NCBI RefSeq assembly: GCF_026151205.1
Contig: NC_087079.1
Location: 2,265,730-2,329,729, forward strand
Direction: 5' to 3'
Length of the DNA stretch: 64,000 bases
Source of the DNA: Bolinopsis microptera
Lineage: Eukaryota > Ctenophora > Tentaculata > Lobata > Bolinopsidae
The notes beneath the pieces are model-generated. The model did no database searches, had not been told where the DNA came from, and was given only the letters and a program-made list of their open reading frames with translations. Positions 34,495 to 46,330 of this stretch are shown here, piece by piece; position 1 is the stretch's first letter; every line of letters begins with the position of its first letter. The position numbers and the translations under genes are program-made.

Positions 34495-34680
34495 AATTCT
34501 GGATTGTTTAACCCAAATTTCTTTTTTGAGTCAAGAACTATCCCTGAAAACCGCCAGAAATCATTAGCATTATTCACTGGCCCTAGAAACTCCCTCTTGG
34601 AACCGTCTTAAATGCTAAAATTTGTCAAAAATTTGTCAAAAAAAACCTCGGATTTTTGAGTGGTCTTAAAGCAATTTTGT
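34495..34680. repeat. interspersed repeat pair, copy B
   Basis: Partner of 21825-21955 on the same strand. Confidence 0.7.
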
Positions 34681-34725
34681 CGGAAAAAGTCAAAATATGC
34701 GTTCATTATTTAATATTTAGAATTG

Positions 34726-34741
34726 ATCTCAGAGAAACGAA
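34726..34741. repeat. left target-site duplication of the LINE insertion
   Basis: ATCTCAGAGAAACGAA, identical to 35331-35346 on the other side of the element. Confidence 0.9.
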
Positions 34742-35330
34742 CGGGTGACCAGGCAAGACCCGATATTAGAGCTCGTGGTTTCTATAGGCCGGGCCAAATG
34801 GCTTTTTTCGATGTTAAGGTAATTAATCCTAATTCTAATTCCTACCTTCAACATTCGACAAAGAAGACCATGGAGAACGCCGAGAAACAGAAATCACGAT
34901 GCTACAACGAGAGAATACTTAATGTAGAGCACGGATCATTCGCTCCATTAATTTATTCAGTAACTGGTGGCATGGGACCTCAAGCCAGGACATTTGAGAA
35001 ACTGCTTTGCAACAAACTTGCTTATAAGAAAAAGCAGAATTACAACGATATTATACATTTTTATCGGTGTAAATTATCTTTTTTAATTAGGAAATTAATT
35101 TTATTGTGTATTAGAGGATCAAGAAATACCTCAAACAAAACTTACGAATTATCTAACATGGATGATTCATGATTTAGAATTTAACTCTTTCGAATCGAAA
35201 GTCAACTAATTTTTTCAGTCCCATGGACTGGGTTTTATTTTTGCAATGATGATTTTCATAATATATATCTGTAATACTATTTTGTATATATTTAATTTCG
35301 TTTTCCAAAAAAAAAAAAAAAAAAAAAAAA
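34742..35330 (+). mobile_element. 5'-truncated non-LTR retrotransposon with nuclease-like C-terminus
   Basis: 589 bp between 16-bp direct repeats, ending in a 25-A tail (35307-35331), the hallmarks of target-primed reverse transcription. The frame runs from the insertion point to 35172: GDQARPDIRARGFYRPGQMA FFDVKV, then YNERILNVEHGSFAPLIYSV TGG, LSFLIRKLILLCIRGSR. The PD...(D)VK spacing fits a PD-(D/E)XK nuclease core, and this tail is known to me from retroelement proteins of cnidarians and other invertebrates. The RT itself is missing because of truncation. Confidence 0.85.
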
Positions 35331-35346
35331 ATCTCAGAGAAACGAA
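35331..35346. repeat. right target-site duplication of the LINE insertion
   Basis: Second copy of ATCTCAGAGAAACGAA, directly after the poly(A). Confidence 0.9.
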
Positions 35347-37419
35347 AGCACTGCAGACAAATTGATATTACCTACTGCAAGTACATAACAGACTGGCAGT
35401 TAACTCTGCCAAAACCGGAAAGAATGCCAAAACCTTTAAACCTTGTCAGACATAATATACAAGTAGTGACCACTGACCAGTTATGGTACAGAATCTCTTA
35501 TGGCAAATCGGTACAATGCTGACTAGCTTTACGAGGCCTATAATATACCGGCGGTACCTTTTTGTACCTACTAGGTATTATATTTAATTTAAACATATAA
35601 TGGCTTTTCGCTCCAGACGAGTAAGCAATTTGAATTATAGAAATAACCGCGGTAAATTGGTGGTAATTACTGTACGACAAGAAGATCCTGATCAGCAAAA
35701 GCTAGACTTTACTAAACAGTCTCCCGGGACAAAATGCTGACTTCCTGATCCTAGACTGACAGCCTCTGGTTTGTCGGCATGATATCTGCCAAATTTTTCG
35801 GCATCAGTCCAGTTGTCCGGTAGCAAATTCTGCAGTTTTATAATACCCCGTCTGTCTAGCGAACTAGCTGCTCAACCTGGATCTGCTCACTGGATTGAGT
35901 AGCACAAAAGTGCACCAAGCTTTATTAGTGACTGTCATTTGGTGGTGGTGACATTTATTTTTAATACAATACACATAATTAAAAAATAAAACAATATTTA
36001 AATAGATTAATTCAATTACATAAACTTCGCGATCGAAAACCTCCCGATGCTGTATATTTGATACAAGAGAAACGCCATTTTCGGAAGTTAGGAGAGTTTG
36101 GACTCCTCCAACCATCTCCTCCTCACACACCGGGATAAAAAGAATATACAGCTACTCAGGCCTTGTGGGCCACTGGGCCCTCCGTGGATATTCAATATAG
36201 CCGGAGCAATTGCGTGCTATAATACTGTTTGCATCCGGTCCAGGCCCCAGACTCCAGAGTGCTAATTTAATATGGACGCATTGAAGCGGATCAAAAACAA
36301 AGAACAAACGAATAATGCTCGAGTTGTGCGCGGTTGATGAAGCGGATATATTACGGTAGGCGAGACTGACTTTGGCGATCAGATATAAATGATTGAGAAT
36401 TTTAGGAGCCAGTGGTGGATGAGGAAGTGCGGATGTTTATTGGCTAAAACCGTTATTCTTATAAACTATTCTTATAAATTAATGACAAAATGGTAAATGC
36501 CCATTTAACGAATTACGCACGCTGAATTGACAATTCTAGTTCATATAAACGGTAATGATTATAAAGGTGGGGGTACTGGTTTTCATGGTTACTGCTAGCC
36601 ATGGTTACTGGGGCTCTGAGGGTAGGAATTAGGACCTCAGTAAATCTGAGATATACCCGAGCTTTACTCGCGAATTAAGCTAATCTGCAATCGTTGAGGC
36701 TTCTAAACGCAATGTTTAATATTTTACCTCGAGCTTTTGATTGGAGCAATAAACAATACTCTTTAAAGGCAGGTATTAAGTATTTTACTATATAGTCGAT
36801 CACATTCGTAAAGACGTGGCAGTCTCGGTAAAGCTCACGTTAAAGTTCAGAACTTTAAACACGCGGTGTTAACAGCTGTAGAGTCAAGGACAAGAGATAC
36901 CATTATTACTGGTACAGTCGACTCCTTCGTCGGGTAATTAGTACTTTAGTAGAAAGTTAGTACAAATCAGAAGTTTAGACAAACAAGTTACAATGACCCA
37001 AAACCAACAAAAGGAATTACAGTTTCAAGAGCGCTCTCCAACATATTATTACAAAACCAGTAGCGTTATATGTTTGACGTTAAGATTTCATTGGGAAGAC
37101 GTGTATAAGGGTTGATTGCTTCTGCAATCGATATTGTAGTATAATTTTCACAATTTTCGTCACAACTTTTAATCAAGAAATTAAATGCATATAATAATAT
37201 AATATAATATAAACAGTTTATCGATGGGAAACATCCTGAAATTATTAAACTGTTAAACTTGGAACCTCAGCTTGGTTGAAGCGCCTGCATTATATTATAA
37301 GATTATACTTACAGTTGTGACGTGTATAATATACGCAGATAACAAAGGTTTGGCAGAACGAAGGCAGCTACTTTCCATGCACTACTTTTGTTCCACGCAT
37401 TTAGTTACAATTTCTTATT
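35347..37419. other. gene-poor stretch
   Basis: No gene recognised. The repeat copy at 36053-36114 matches 32254-32321. Confidence 0.5.
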
Positions 37420-37549
37420 CAGTGGATATGTTTAGAACTAGTTTAGAGACATACTTATTCAATTTGTCACAATATGATTTGGAGAAGATCTTTTCTCAGG
37501 ACATGAAGCCATTTAATGGCCGATGTTTATTTCTGACGCAAATGAAAAA
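37420..37549 (+). repeat. direct repeat, left copy (LINE-tail-like)
   Basis: Encodes VDMFRTSLETYLFNLSQYDL on plus, like the C-terminal tail of some non-LTR RT proteins. The right copy is at 38239-38380 and a shorter third copy at 39693-39757. Confidence 0.75.
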
Positions 37550-37551
37550 CA

Positions 37552-38056
37552 ATGTCTAGAAGTGAATCTCAAACATCGTCCGTCTGGTTGTTCTACTCAG
37601 AAGAAAATGGGACCCCTTATGCAACCTGCAAGAAGTGCTCGATGAAGATAAACATCATTCGACATTTTCACCATTGGAAACCCCCCAGGTGAGAGGAAGC
37701 TACGGGAACTGGCAGCAGAGGTGGAACTAAACCGGACAGCAAGAAGCCTAGGCGAGGTCAGCATCTCACAGCCCTCCACTTCCAGTGACTGGGATCAATG
37801 TATGGGCCTCACCGATTATCCCGAAATCACTGTAGACTCCTCTCACTCTTCAGATGCTGAAGTAACCGCCTTCTTGGCGGAGAAGAACATCAACAGGGAG
37901 TCGTCCCCATACACCTGGCGGAAAGCTCATGAAGAGCATTACCCTTTAGTGGCCGCTGTGGCCAGGAAATATCTTTCTGCTCCTATGGGATCTATCGCTA
38001 GCGAGAGAGAGAGTTCAAAATTGCTAAACGTGTCACACAGGGTGGATACAATTTGA
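37552..38056 (+). pseudogene. hAT-type transposase remnant (BED finger plus dimerisation domain)
   Basis: A 46-codon frame (37552-37692) reads SVWLFYSEENGTPYATCKKC...HFHH, a BED zinc-finger pattern. After a stop and a frame change the next frame gives ERKLRELAAEVELN, then SPYTWRKAHEEHYPLVAAVA and RKYLSAPMGSIASERESSKL, the hAT C-terminal dimerisation domain (W---, A--YL-----S--SER-FS). The catalytic centre is missing, so this is an internally deleted, inactive copy. It sits between two 130-142-bp direct repeats. Confidence 0.85.
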
Positions 38057-38238
38057 AACCAGGAAATGTACAGAAACTTCTATTTCTTAAGTATAATCTG
38101 AGAATGTTGAATTACAGCGTATAAATCATATGTTTCTATAATTTATACTACTTAAAGAATTCTATCGTAATTAAAAACTGCCGTATACTTCTATCATGAA
38201 TCATGATTATGCTGTACATTCTCATTTCTCAGATTATA

Positions 38239-38380
38239 CAGTGGATATGTTTAGAACTAGTTTAGAGACATACTCATTCAATTTGTCACAATATGATTTG
38301 AAGAAGACCTTTTCTCAGGACATGAAGCCATTTAAATGGCCATTTAATGGCCGATGTTTATTTCTGACGCAAATGAAAAG
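38239..38380 (+). repeat. direct repeat, right copy
   Basis: Copy of 37420-37549 with a 10-bp insertion (AAATGGCCAT-type duplication) and few substitutions. Confidence 0.85.
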
Positions 38381-39854
38381 CCACTCCATTTTTGCAGATT
38401 TAGCTTATTAAACTTATAACAATACACATAGGCCTGTTTTCGGCATTTGCTGAACTGATGTTTAAGTCCAGTTTTGAGGGATAACCAAATTACATAAATC
38501 GTATCGTATGATGCAAAATATACGGCCGTAAATGAAAGTGTACGAACTTAATAAAGTAATATTAATAATTGTAAGCACAATAAATATGCGTCACTTAATG
38601 TTTGCACACTTAATTTGGGCGATTTTGACGAAAATCACACAATTAAGTGTCGCACAAATTTCATGTAACAAAGTTGTTTGAAGGGCCCCAAGCATCACAA
38701 ATGGTGCTGTAAGTGTAGGTATACTTTTGCGGCTTATTTATAAACTTGAGTTTTTATGGCACATTTCCAGACTGTTGCTGAGCAACACCCTTGGTGAATG
38801 TAATCAATCCAACAGTTCATCGGAAGTGGAACTGGAACAAGGAATAACGATAGCTGAGACGGTTCTAGGAGCATAAATAATAAATTGAAATATATCCACA
38901 GTCAACCCTCCTAATTAACAAAACTGTTGTGGCCACCAGCACTGCTGACGATTCTGCAGGGTTATTGCTATGATCTAGTAATGTCTGCTATGAAATCAGA
39001 ATTCCGGCCCTACGTTAACAAATACATATTATTACACGTTCTGAAAACTCACGGACTCATCTTAAATAGATTCTCTTCTTTATCGTATCTTCAAATATTA
39101 ATATAATATATATTATATAAATATTATATATATTACATAATCAATAATTTTGTATCGAAGTATAGCACAAAGACAGACAGCAACGTCAATAACCAAACCT
39201 CAGACGTTCTTTAGTTGAGTTCAATATTGCCAATATCGAACTTAACCAATATTATTGGTAATGGACCGGTGTCGTAACCAGAATTGCGCAACTTGTGCGA
39301 TAGTTCGAGAGCGTGGAACGAATGATGTACATCGCAAAAGCTCGAGGGTGCACCACCAGACATATTCTAGAACGTCGGATGAGTGTCAGATTAGGTAGCT
39401 CGGCCTGCTGTATTACAGATAAAAATCTAGGAGGGCTAGGAGGAGGATAAACGTTTATTAGTAAGATATCCCTTCAGCAACTTCAGTACAAGATGGTAGT
39501 GAAACAGGAACTGAGTGTTGGTTGTTTAACTAGGCTACTAAATGGTTGCTCTGGTTACCAAGTTACGACGCCTTATTACTTGTCATAATTACTGATTGTC
39601 ATGGTTACTGATTATAACGTACTTGACTATAGTCAGAATCTGATATAGGCCATAGCTAAAATTTTATATTGTTGGATATTTTTTGGTTGAGGGACATACT
39701 CATTTAATTTGTCACAATATCATTTGGAGAAGCTCTTTTCTCAGGCCTCTTGAAAGGCCATAATTTCTGAGACAAATTATAAAACACACCCGTTTTCTAT
39801 ATTTAACTTATCACTTATGAAAATTTGTTGACACAAACTGCAACCCCTTTTGAT
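38381..39854. other. gene-poor stretch
   Basis: AT-rich, including a TATATTA-rich patch near 39100-39140 and the short third repeat copy at 39693-39757. Confidence 0.5.
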
Positions 39855-39949
39855 CGCCGCGAAGCGCGCGGCGGCCAGGCGGCCGCAAAAGCAAAGGAGA
39901 GACCCCTCTCTAACCGGCCGGAGTGCACGCTTCGCGTGCACGAGAGAGG
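39855..39949. other. GC-rich hairpin island
   Basis: Two strong hairpins in an otherwise AT-rich region: CGCCGCG-AAG-CGCGCGGCG at 39855-39873, and CCTCTCT...AGAGAGG (39905-39949) enclosing GTGCACGC-TTC-GCGTGCAC. Confidence 0.85.
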
Positions 39950-40770
39950 TTTACAACATGTAGCAAAACTTGGAATAATACAGATCAGCCTGTACTCTGT
40001 ATTTACTTTTTAAAAAGAGCATGTTTAAGTTTGAATTAAAAACAAAGACATGAACTTGAAGCCAGGCTTAAAGGATTTTCCAGTGAACTGCGAAGGGTGG
40101 ACAGTAATTATATTTTAGTTACAAATCGAATACAAATTAGAATAGTTTGATAGTTGGTGACGAAGTGAGAGTCTCCACTCAGTGTTTCAAAACAATTAGC
40201 TGTCGACGTTTCGGCATAAGAGCGAAGAAAGAATGAGTGCCGAAACATCGATTATTTTCATTTCGTTTCACTTTATCTGTCGAGAGCAGTGATACTCCCT
40301 ACTAAAACTAAAAGTAAACACTTAAATGTTAAAAACTCATGCGAAACCTAACAAAATCTATGAAATTAAACTAAAACGTTATATTAAGTTACAACTTATA
40401 AGTGCCCAAAGTAGAGAGAGTTTATAATATCCCACGACACGGGTTCTCATGACCATCGTAACCATAGTTACAGGGGTAGAGACGCACAGATCGTCAGAAA
40501 ATCATTAAATCCTGTCATAAATGAAGGCTAAATGATTTGAACCAGAATTAATAATTCTTGCAGGAAACTCAGATATTGTACTGGGTTGGTATCATATTAA
40601 TGGGGCATTAATAATGGGGTTTGTAACCGCATGCACTGAAGTTCTTCGGTACAAGCCACTCGAACTACTAAGGAAAGTTCAACTTGATTATTAATAATTT
40701 GAATCCGTATTTCCTGTCATTTACTAAAGGGTGGTGTTTCAAATATTCTGGAAAATCATATAACTTTATA

Positions 40771-41087
40771 CAGTTGAACCTCTCTATTATACCAGGCTTC
40801 CCAGGAGAAACGAAATGTGCACGGTTTAGAAGAAAATACCGGTATAGAGAGGTTGATTCCCGGTATTGGGGTCTTCAAGCGTCTCATGTACCCAATCAGG
40901 GCCTTGCAATTTACATGCACGTATTATAATTGTGTCGTATAGCGATGGATAATGGAATACAGGTCGATATGTACTTACATTACCACAAAATACGATGTGA
41001 CCACTGAAAATTACATTACTTTGATATTTTCGCGAAATATCAAAACACGAGATAGTAGAGATACCCGGTATAGAGAGGTTTGACTTT
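40771..41087. mobile_element. pogo/Tigger-like MITE
   Basis: Left end TA/CAGTTGAACCTCTCTATTAT and right end GGTATAGAGAGGTTTGACT are inverted. CAGT-AACCTCTCTA ends with TA insertion are typical of pogo-group elements. Non-coding. Confidence 0.75.
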
Positions 41088-41088
41088 A

Positions 41089-41392
41089 GTATGACTAGCA
41101 GAAACCCGTATAACCCTAAAATGGTGTCAAGACTCAAGAGACTAAAATAATTGTTACCTATTTAATTCACGTTTTTGACACCACTTGGGGGTCCAAATTT
41201 TGGGCTCTAAAATCCTATTTCTGGGCCAATTTTTAATTTTTTCATGCTAATTTGGAGGCCATTAAAGCATTTGATCCAGTCAAAAACGTTTCAATTGTAT
41301 ATCTTTTACGGTTTTTGCGGAAAGTCGCGTTAAAGTTGATGCCGTGGTGTCAGTAAAATGGTACGGAACCCTCCATATATATCGTCTCGCTT
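41089..41392. repeat. interspersed repeat pair, copy B
   Basis: Reverse-orientation partner of 26003-26300; directly abuts the pogo-like MITE. Confidence 0.85.
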
Positions 41393-43910
41393 TATATATA
41401 GTAAGATGTGGATGGTTTTGATGTTGGTATACAAATTTATACCTGCAGAGAACCATTTAAACTAATCACAAAAGGAAGAATATCTAAGTAAAGATATCGT
41501 TAAATATCTAAAAACTAGCTCACAAAAGATCAGACAGGAGATTGAGCTGGGTGAGACTAAGTACTCTAACATATTAAACATATTAAACATATTCCCAGCC
41601 ATATAGGAGCGTCCGCTATGGCCTATGCTGCTATAGTCACTGCACGTGCTCTATCGGCTACAACCTCTCGCTGTAAAGCTATAAGTATAGTTCGTCACTC
41701 TAGAAATTAAGGGAAAGTAAGGATCTGGCCACTGACATCTGCAGTTCGCGACGACTACCACCAGAGCTCTGATAGCTCACCATCTTGGTAAATATATAAA
41801 CATTAAACCGCCCTGAAATCCTACTCCTACCCAGTACAGTTTTCAAACCACGATGATTTCGAAGAACCATCATATGGTTATAACTTATAGCTAATCTTAA
41901 TCATTTTGCCGAGAAGACGAACCAGTCACCTATCAATAATAATATAAAACCCATCAGTTGGATGGGAATAGATATGACAATTGCTTTAGAATTGCTTTCG
42001 AAGAACCATCTTATGTTTATTACTTATTATATAGTTATTGGAGGATGATGGCTGTTCAAATTCCCAGCCATCATTACTCAATCATTACTTAACATTACTC
42101 AACAGCATTACTCAACAGCATTACTCAACCTTTAGCAATTTGTGAGCGATCCAATCGGACAGGCGAGCAATCAAAACCATGGTTACGATGTGGATCAGTC
42201 AATTATCAATATACCATTTATCAGAATGATGGGAATAGATATGACAATTGCTTTCGACAAGAGAAGCACCATCTTACCATGACGTTACGGTTATTAAAGG
42301 ATGATGGCTGTTTTAATGACGACCTAAGAATGGCTGGGTTGTTACTTGCAAGAACGACAGCTGTAGTACGAGTAAATCATGAAACTTCGACGGCTTTCAT
42401 CAGCACATAAGGTGCTTTTCAAGGAGTAAAGAATAAAGTTTTAGACGATGAATCTTCAGGCTCTAATATAAGACTGAAACAATATGCCAGCCATCTATTG
42501 ATATAGCGCCCCTCAGTAAAATTCATGATATCTGCTCGTATTTTAATCGTTCTATTTTAATTCTATTACAAGAAGATCGAAAAAAGTTATAATGTGCAGT
42601 TTATCGATAACTGAGCCTTTGGGATCGAATATAAACTGATAGCGGAATACGCCTATTGAGAGAACCAAATTTGAATCAACTTCACCGCTCCATAATTTTT
42701 GGTCAAAACAAAATAATATTTAGAAACGGAGTACGGACTTCTATCGCTGGATATTTCCGTCACAGCACATTCTTTAGACTTTTAGAGAACTTCTTTACTA
42801 AACTCTTATTTTCAAAAATGATTATACGAGTTTTAATCTCATCAAGACACTTAACTGCCGGGACCGAGAGGAAGTTTCTCACTTTTTTTCTTGGCTTAAT
42901 AATAAGGGGCGAGGACTACTTATATTAATCAACAAGGTTTCTATCTCAATGGAAGTTTTCATCAACAAAGCTTGTTAATTTATCTTTTGTGACATCGTCT
43001 TACATCATGTAGTTATGAACATCAATGTTCGAGGACACAAGTGAAGGCCATTATCTCTTCACTTTCCTAATTTCCTAATTTCCTCTCCACTTAACCCAGT
43101 CAAGTTTATTTGAAAATTTGTATGGAGTAGCTCAAAAGGTGGAGAGAGTTTGTATGGTTCGTAAGGTTTGTAAGGTTTGTAAGGAGATTTGCTGAAAAAT
43201 CCAATGATTTGTGTGTCCTTGTAAAGATTAGTCAGGGAAGGACCTTTCTAGCTATACAATAGCTTTAAAATACCCCCTTAAAAAGTTATATAAACAGGAT
43301 ATGCACCTCACAATTCAATCAACAATAATAGTGGGAACAGATTATTCACACTAACAAGTCATATCGAGTTAATTCAACACCATTTTATCACTTACATGAT
43401 GGAAACTTATCTTCAGGCTATACTAGATACGATCGTAAACTAACGCAAAGTGGGCATTTGTGGCACCAACTAGGCATCTTGGCACCAAGTGGAAGATAAC
43501 ACCTCTAGTAAGCCAATAATTTGAATAATACACGGCATACCAAAAGTATGCACAACACTTCCTTCATCATGTCAGAATGTAGCAGGGCAATATAATCTAT
43601 TACTATTTACAGGCATCCTTGGCCCATGTTGTGACAAATTGCATGCGGTGGCCGTGGCAAAACTACTACTAGTCCTATTATTTGTTTGCAATCCCATTAG
43701 CCTGATTACCAGTTGACCGGCTGGGCCTCAAAATTATTCATTTCTGAGCAGAGTTTCCTTCCCAGCTCTGTCATATTATGTTGACGTGAAATAATAATAT
43801 TACAGCATATTTTCTGTTGTTGTTCAAGGAGGCCGGGGCTGTCTTGTTTCGTGTCCCCTTGACAACATAATACCGATGGTTTCAGGTTTGACAACAAATA
43901 AAAACCAATT
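41393..43910. other. gene-poor stretch with local duplications
   Basis: A degenerate direct duplication of about 95 bp (GATGGGAATAGATATGACAA ... GGATGATGGCTGTT) at 41960-42056 and 42226-42314; a CATTACTCAACAG repeat at 42070-42130; a GTTTGTAAG repeat near 43160-43185. No gene recognised. Confidence 0.55.
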
Positions 43911-46148
43911 ATTTGAAAATACGATCTGTTAGTCTGACACTATATTTAGAATTATGGAATCATTTTGACAGACAGAACCCTGTCACCTACAACTTATTTT
44001 TATTCAGGAAGTGGTAACATTAAGGGGACCTCAAAAAATTATAAAAAATCGAGGTCCAAGATTTTCAAAATTGAATAAAATTTTTTTAAGGCCTATCTCA
44101 AAATTTTGCAAGAGCGATCTCTTCTAAATGGTCCCTAGAACATATCCTGAAAGTTTCAGGGTGATTGCTCAAAAAATGTAGGAGAAGATAGATTTTTAGA
44201 CTCGATTTTCAGAACTTGCGATTGAAAATCGCTCGCGCAATACAATTAACACAAGCGCTGACCTAGTTATTCAGGCGGCGGAATTCGTAAATCGTGGCCA
44301 AGGACAATCGCAGCTGTAGATATTACTAGTCCTACATCAGAAACAATACTAAAAGGTCAATCGAGGGAAATTGTGACTGAGACTCCCCGGGCCCCCTTAA
44401 ATGAGCCTGTTTATTCAGAAGTGGTACAGTAATCGGGCCTTTAAAACGTATTGCCTTATCCTACAACCAAAACATAAGTATTATGACTAAACCTCCATAG
44501 GGACTAAGACAGACCCCGGGTAAACATCCCCTAGTCAATGTGGAGCTTTTCTCTCACCAAATAACGAGTTTAAACTGTTAGTGCTTAAATCAAATCAATA
44601 TCATTCATGACACTGCTATTGACTAACTGGCAGGTAGGAGATATAGTAGTCATATGTGTTTATTTTTCGGCTGCTTCTAATCGATCAGACAATTTGGAGA
44701 TGATGACCACGTTCAAATCAATTTTATTCTATGACATCTGTTTAATAAGATGTAAATTTAGGATGGCAATATAAAAGCATCCGGCCAACTCTAAACTCTT
44801 GGAAGTTCAACTTTCCTATCGGATGCTCGACTCAAAGTAATCTTGCAATAAACTAATAGACTAATCTTAACCACGTTCAAATCAATCTCATTCTATGACA
44901 TCTATTTAATAAGACGAATTGATAAAGCTTTCGCTGACGTTAAGGAAAGTAGAGATTGTCCAGCAAGGGTGTTAATTAGCCGCAATCCTCCCAAGATAAA
45001 ATACGTTAGGATCTTTAAATTTTTTGGATATCATTGAGCATAAGCAGTGATACAACGTATCTCGGGATGATCCGCAGAGTCTCGACTAGTTTCGGCTTAC
45101 CGCCATCAACAGGATCGATGAATCATCTAGCGGGAAATTTGAAATCAATTATCAATAAACAACATTCCGAAAGTATAAAAGTAAAATTCAAAAGAAAAAG
45201 TCAGTAGGAAAATGTACGAAGTAGGTAATGTAAATAAGGTAACTACTGTGAAAGCATGGAGTGGGCCAAAACAACTACAAAACGTGCAGAGTAAGACTGA
45301 ACTGAGATAGGAAGTTAAAAGGAGGAAACACGTTCGCAAGCAAAAAGTACACTTTACTGCTAATAACCTAAGAGAGAGAGTGTGTGTAAGTGTAAAGGGT
45401 AAAAATAGCCAAACATCGGACCTAATTCCCGGTAACTTTGCTCCTATTTAACCCAATAATCCTCGCTTTAAATTTCTCGATATAAATATCTTCAAACATG
45501 TTAAGTTCCTCTCTACTACATTGTTTAATAATACCCAAATTAAAATTGCTTAATTTCTCAGAAAGTTTGTCTTGGTGCATTTCAGATATGTGCATGGAAA
45601 GGGCCGATTTAGTGTAACAACCTGGTTTAAAAGCTGCCCTGTGGCTGTTCATTCGTGTGCTTAAAGTCAACCAGGTTTGGCCGAAATAAAAGCCACTATC
45701 GCACAGTTTACATTGGGCTACATAAATCACGTTTTCATTACTACAGTTAAGCCGCATGTCAATTCTGATAATCTGTTTGTTAACTGTCAAAGTACCATTT
45801 GCTGTTCCACTAGTTAGCTTGCATGTAAGACAGCGAGGTCTATTGCAAGCTTGTGATGTTATGTTCGCCGTATTGATGGAGTTGGGTGCTGAGTCAGCAG
45901 GTGTTGTCGCAAATCTCCGCCTCTTGAACATTTCATCTGCGATGTTGTTGTCCCTTCTGTGAGCTATTGTTATGGATACCTGCTTACCAATGATATGCTC
46001 AATAGTTTGTTTCTTATCTTCAAGGAAGCTCCTGATTTCGTTGAGTTCCTTGCAGTACTGTGTTGAGAGGATCAAGTTGCAGTGTTCACTATTTGGCATA
46101 GACTCATTGGTATTCTCCCTCGGTGTAAGGCGTTGATCCCGGTTAACC
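43911..46148 (-). mobile_element. left arm of the Penelope-like palindrome
   Basis: Inverted copy of 46331-48613. It contains the GIY-YIG frame followed by about 1.5 kb of non-coding sequence. It has an extra segment of about 170 bp at 44230-44400 not present in the right arm. Confidence 0.9.
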
Positions 46149-46237
46149 AGACTAGCTTTGGTTAATGCTGCCTTAAGTTCTGCATCCCTGTATCCGCTTT
46201 TCTTGAAGTCTCCCATAATGTCTTGTGCTGCTTCCAT
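45422..46237 (-). pseudogene. Penelope-like GIY-YIG endonuclease frame, left copy
   Basis: 271 residues. N-terminal YRDAELKAALTKASLVNRDQ is the end of the RT part. NRPRCLTC is a cysteine motif. The nuclease follows: NVIYVAQCKLC, YFGQTWLTLSTRMNSHRAAF (the GIY-YIG counterparts NVIY and YFGQT, then the catalytic R-H pair), and EDIYIEKFKARIIGLN. The RT core is absent. It differs from the right copy by only a few residues (for example TAN against TAD). Confidence 0.88.
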
Positions 46238-46330
46238 AAAAGTGTCCTCATCTGAGCATATGGTTTTTGTTCTTAGAAGTTGTGAGTAAGGAACGCTTTT
46301 GAAGACATGAGGAGGATGGTGACTGTTCCC
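46149..46330. other. spacer at the centre of the palindrome
   Basis: 182 bp, present once. The left part encodes the extra 31 N-terminal residues of the left copy, so the right copy is the more truncated one. Confidence 0.8.
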
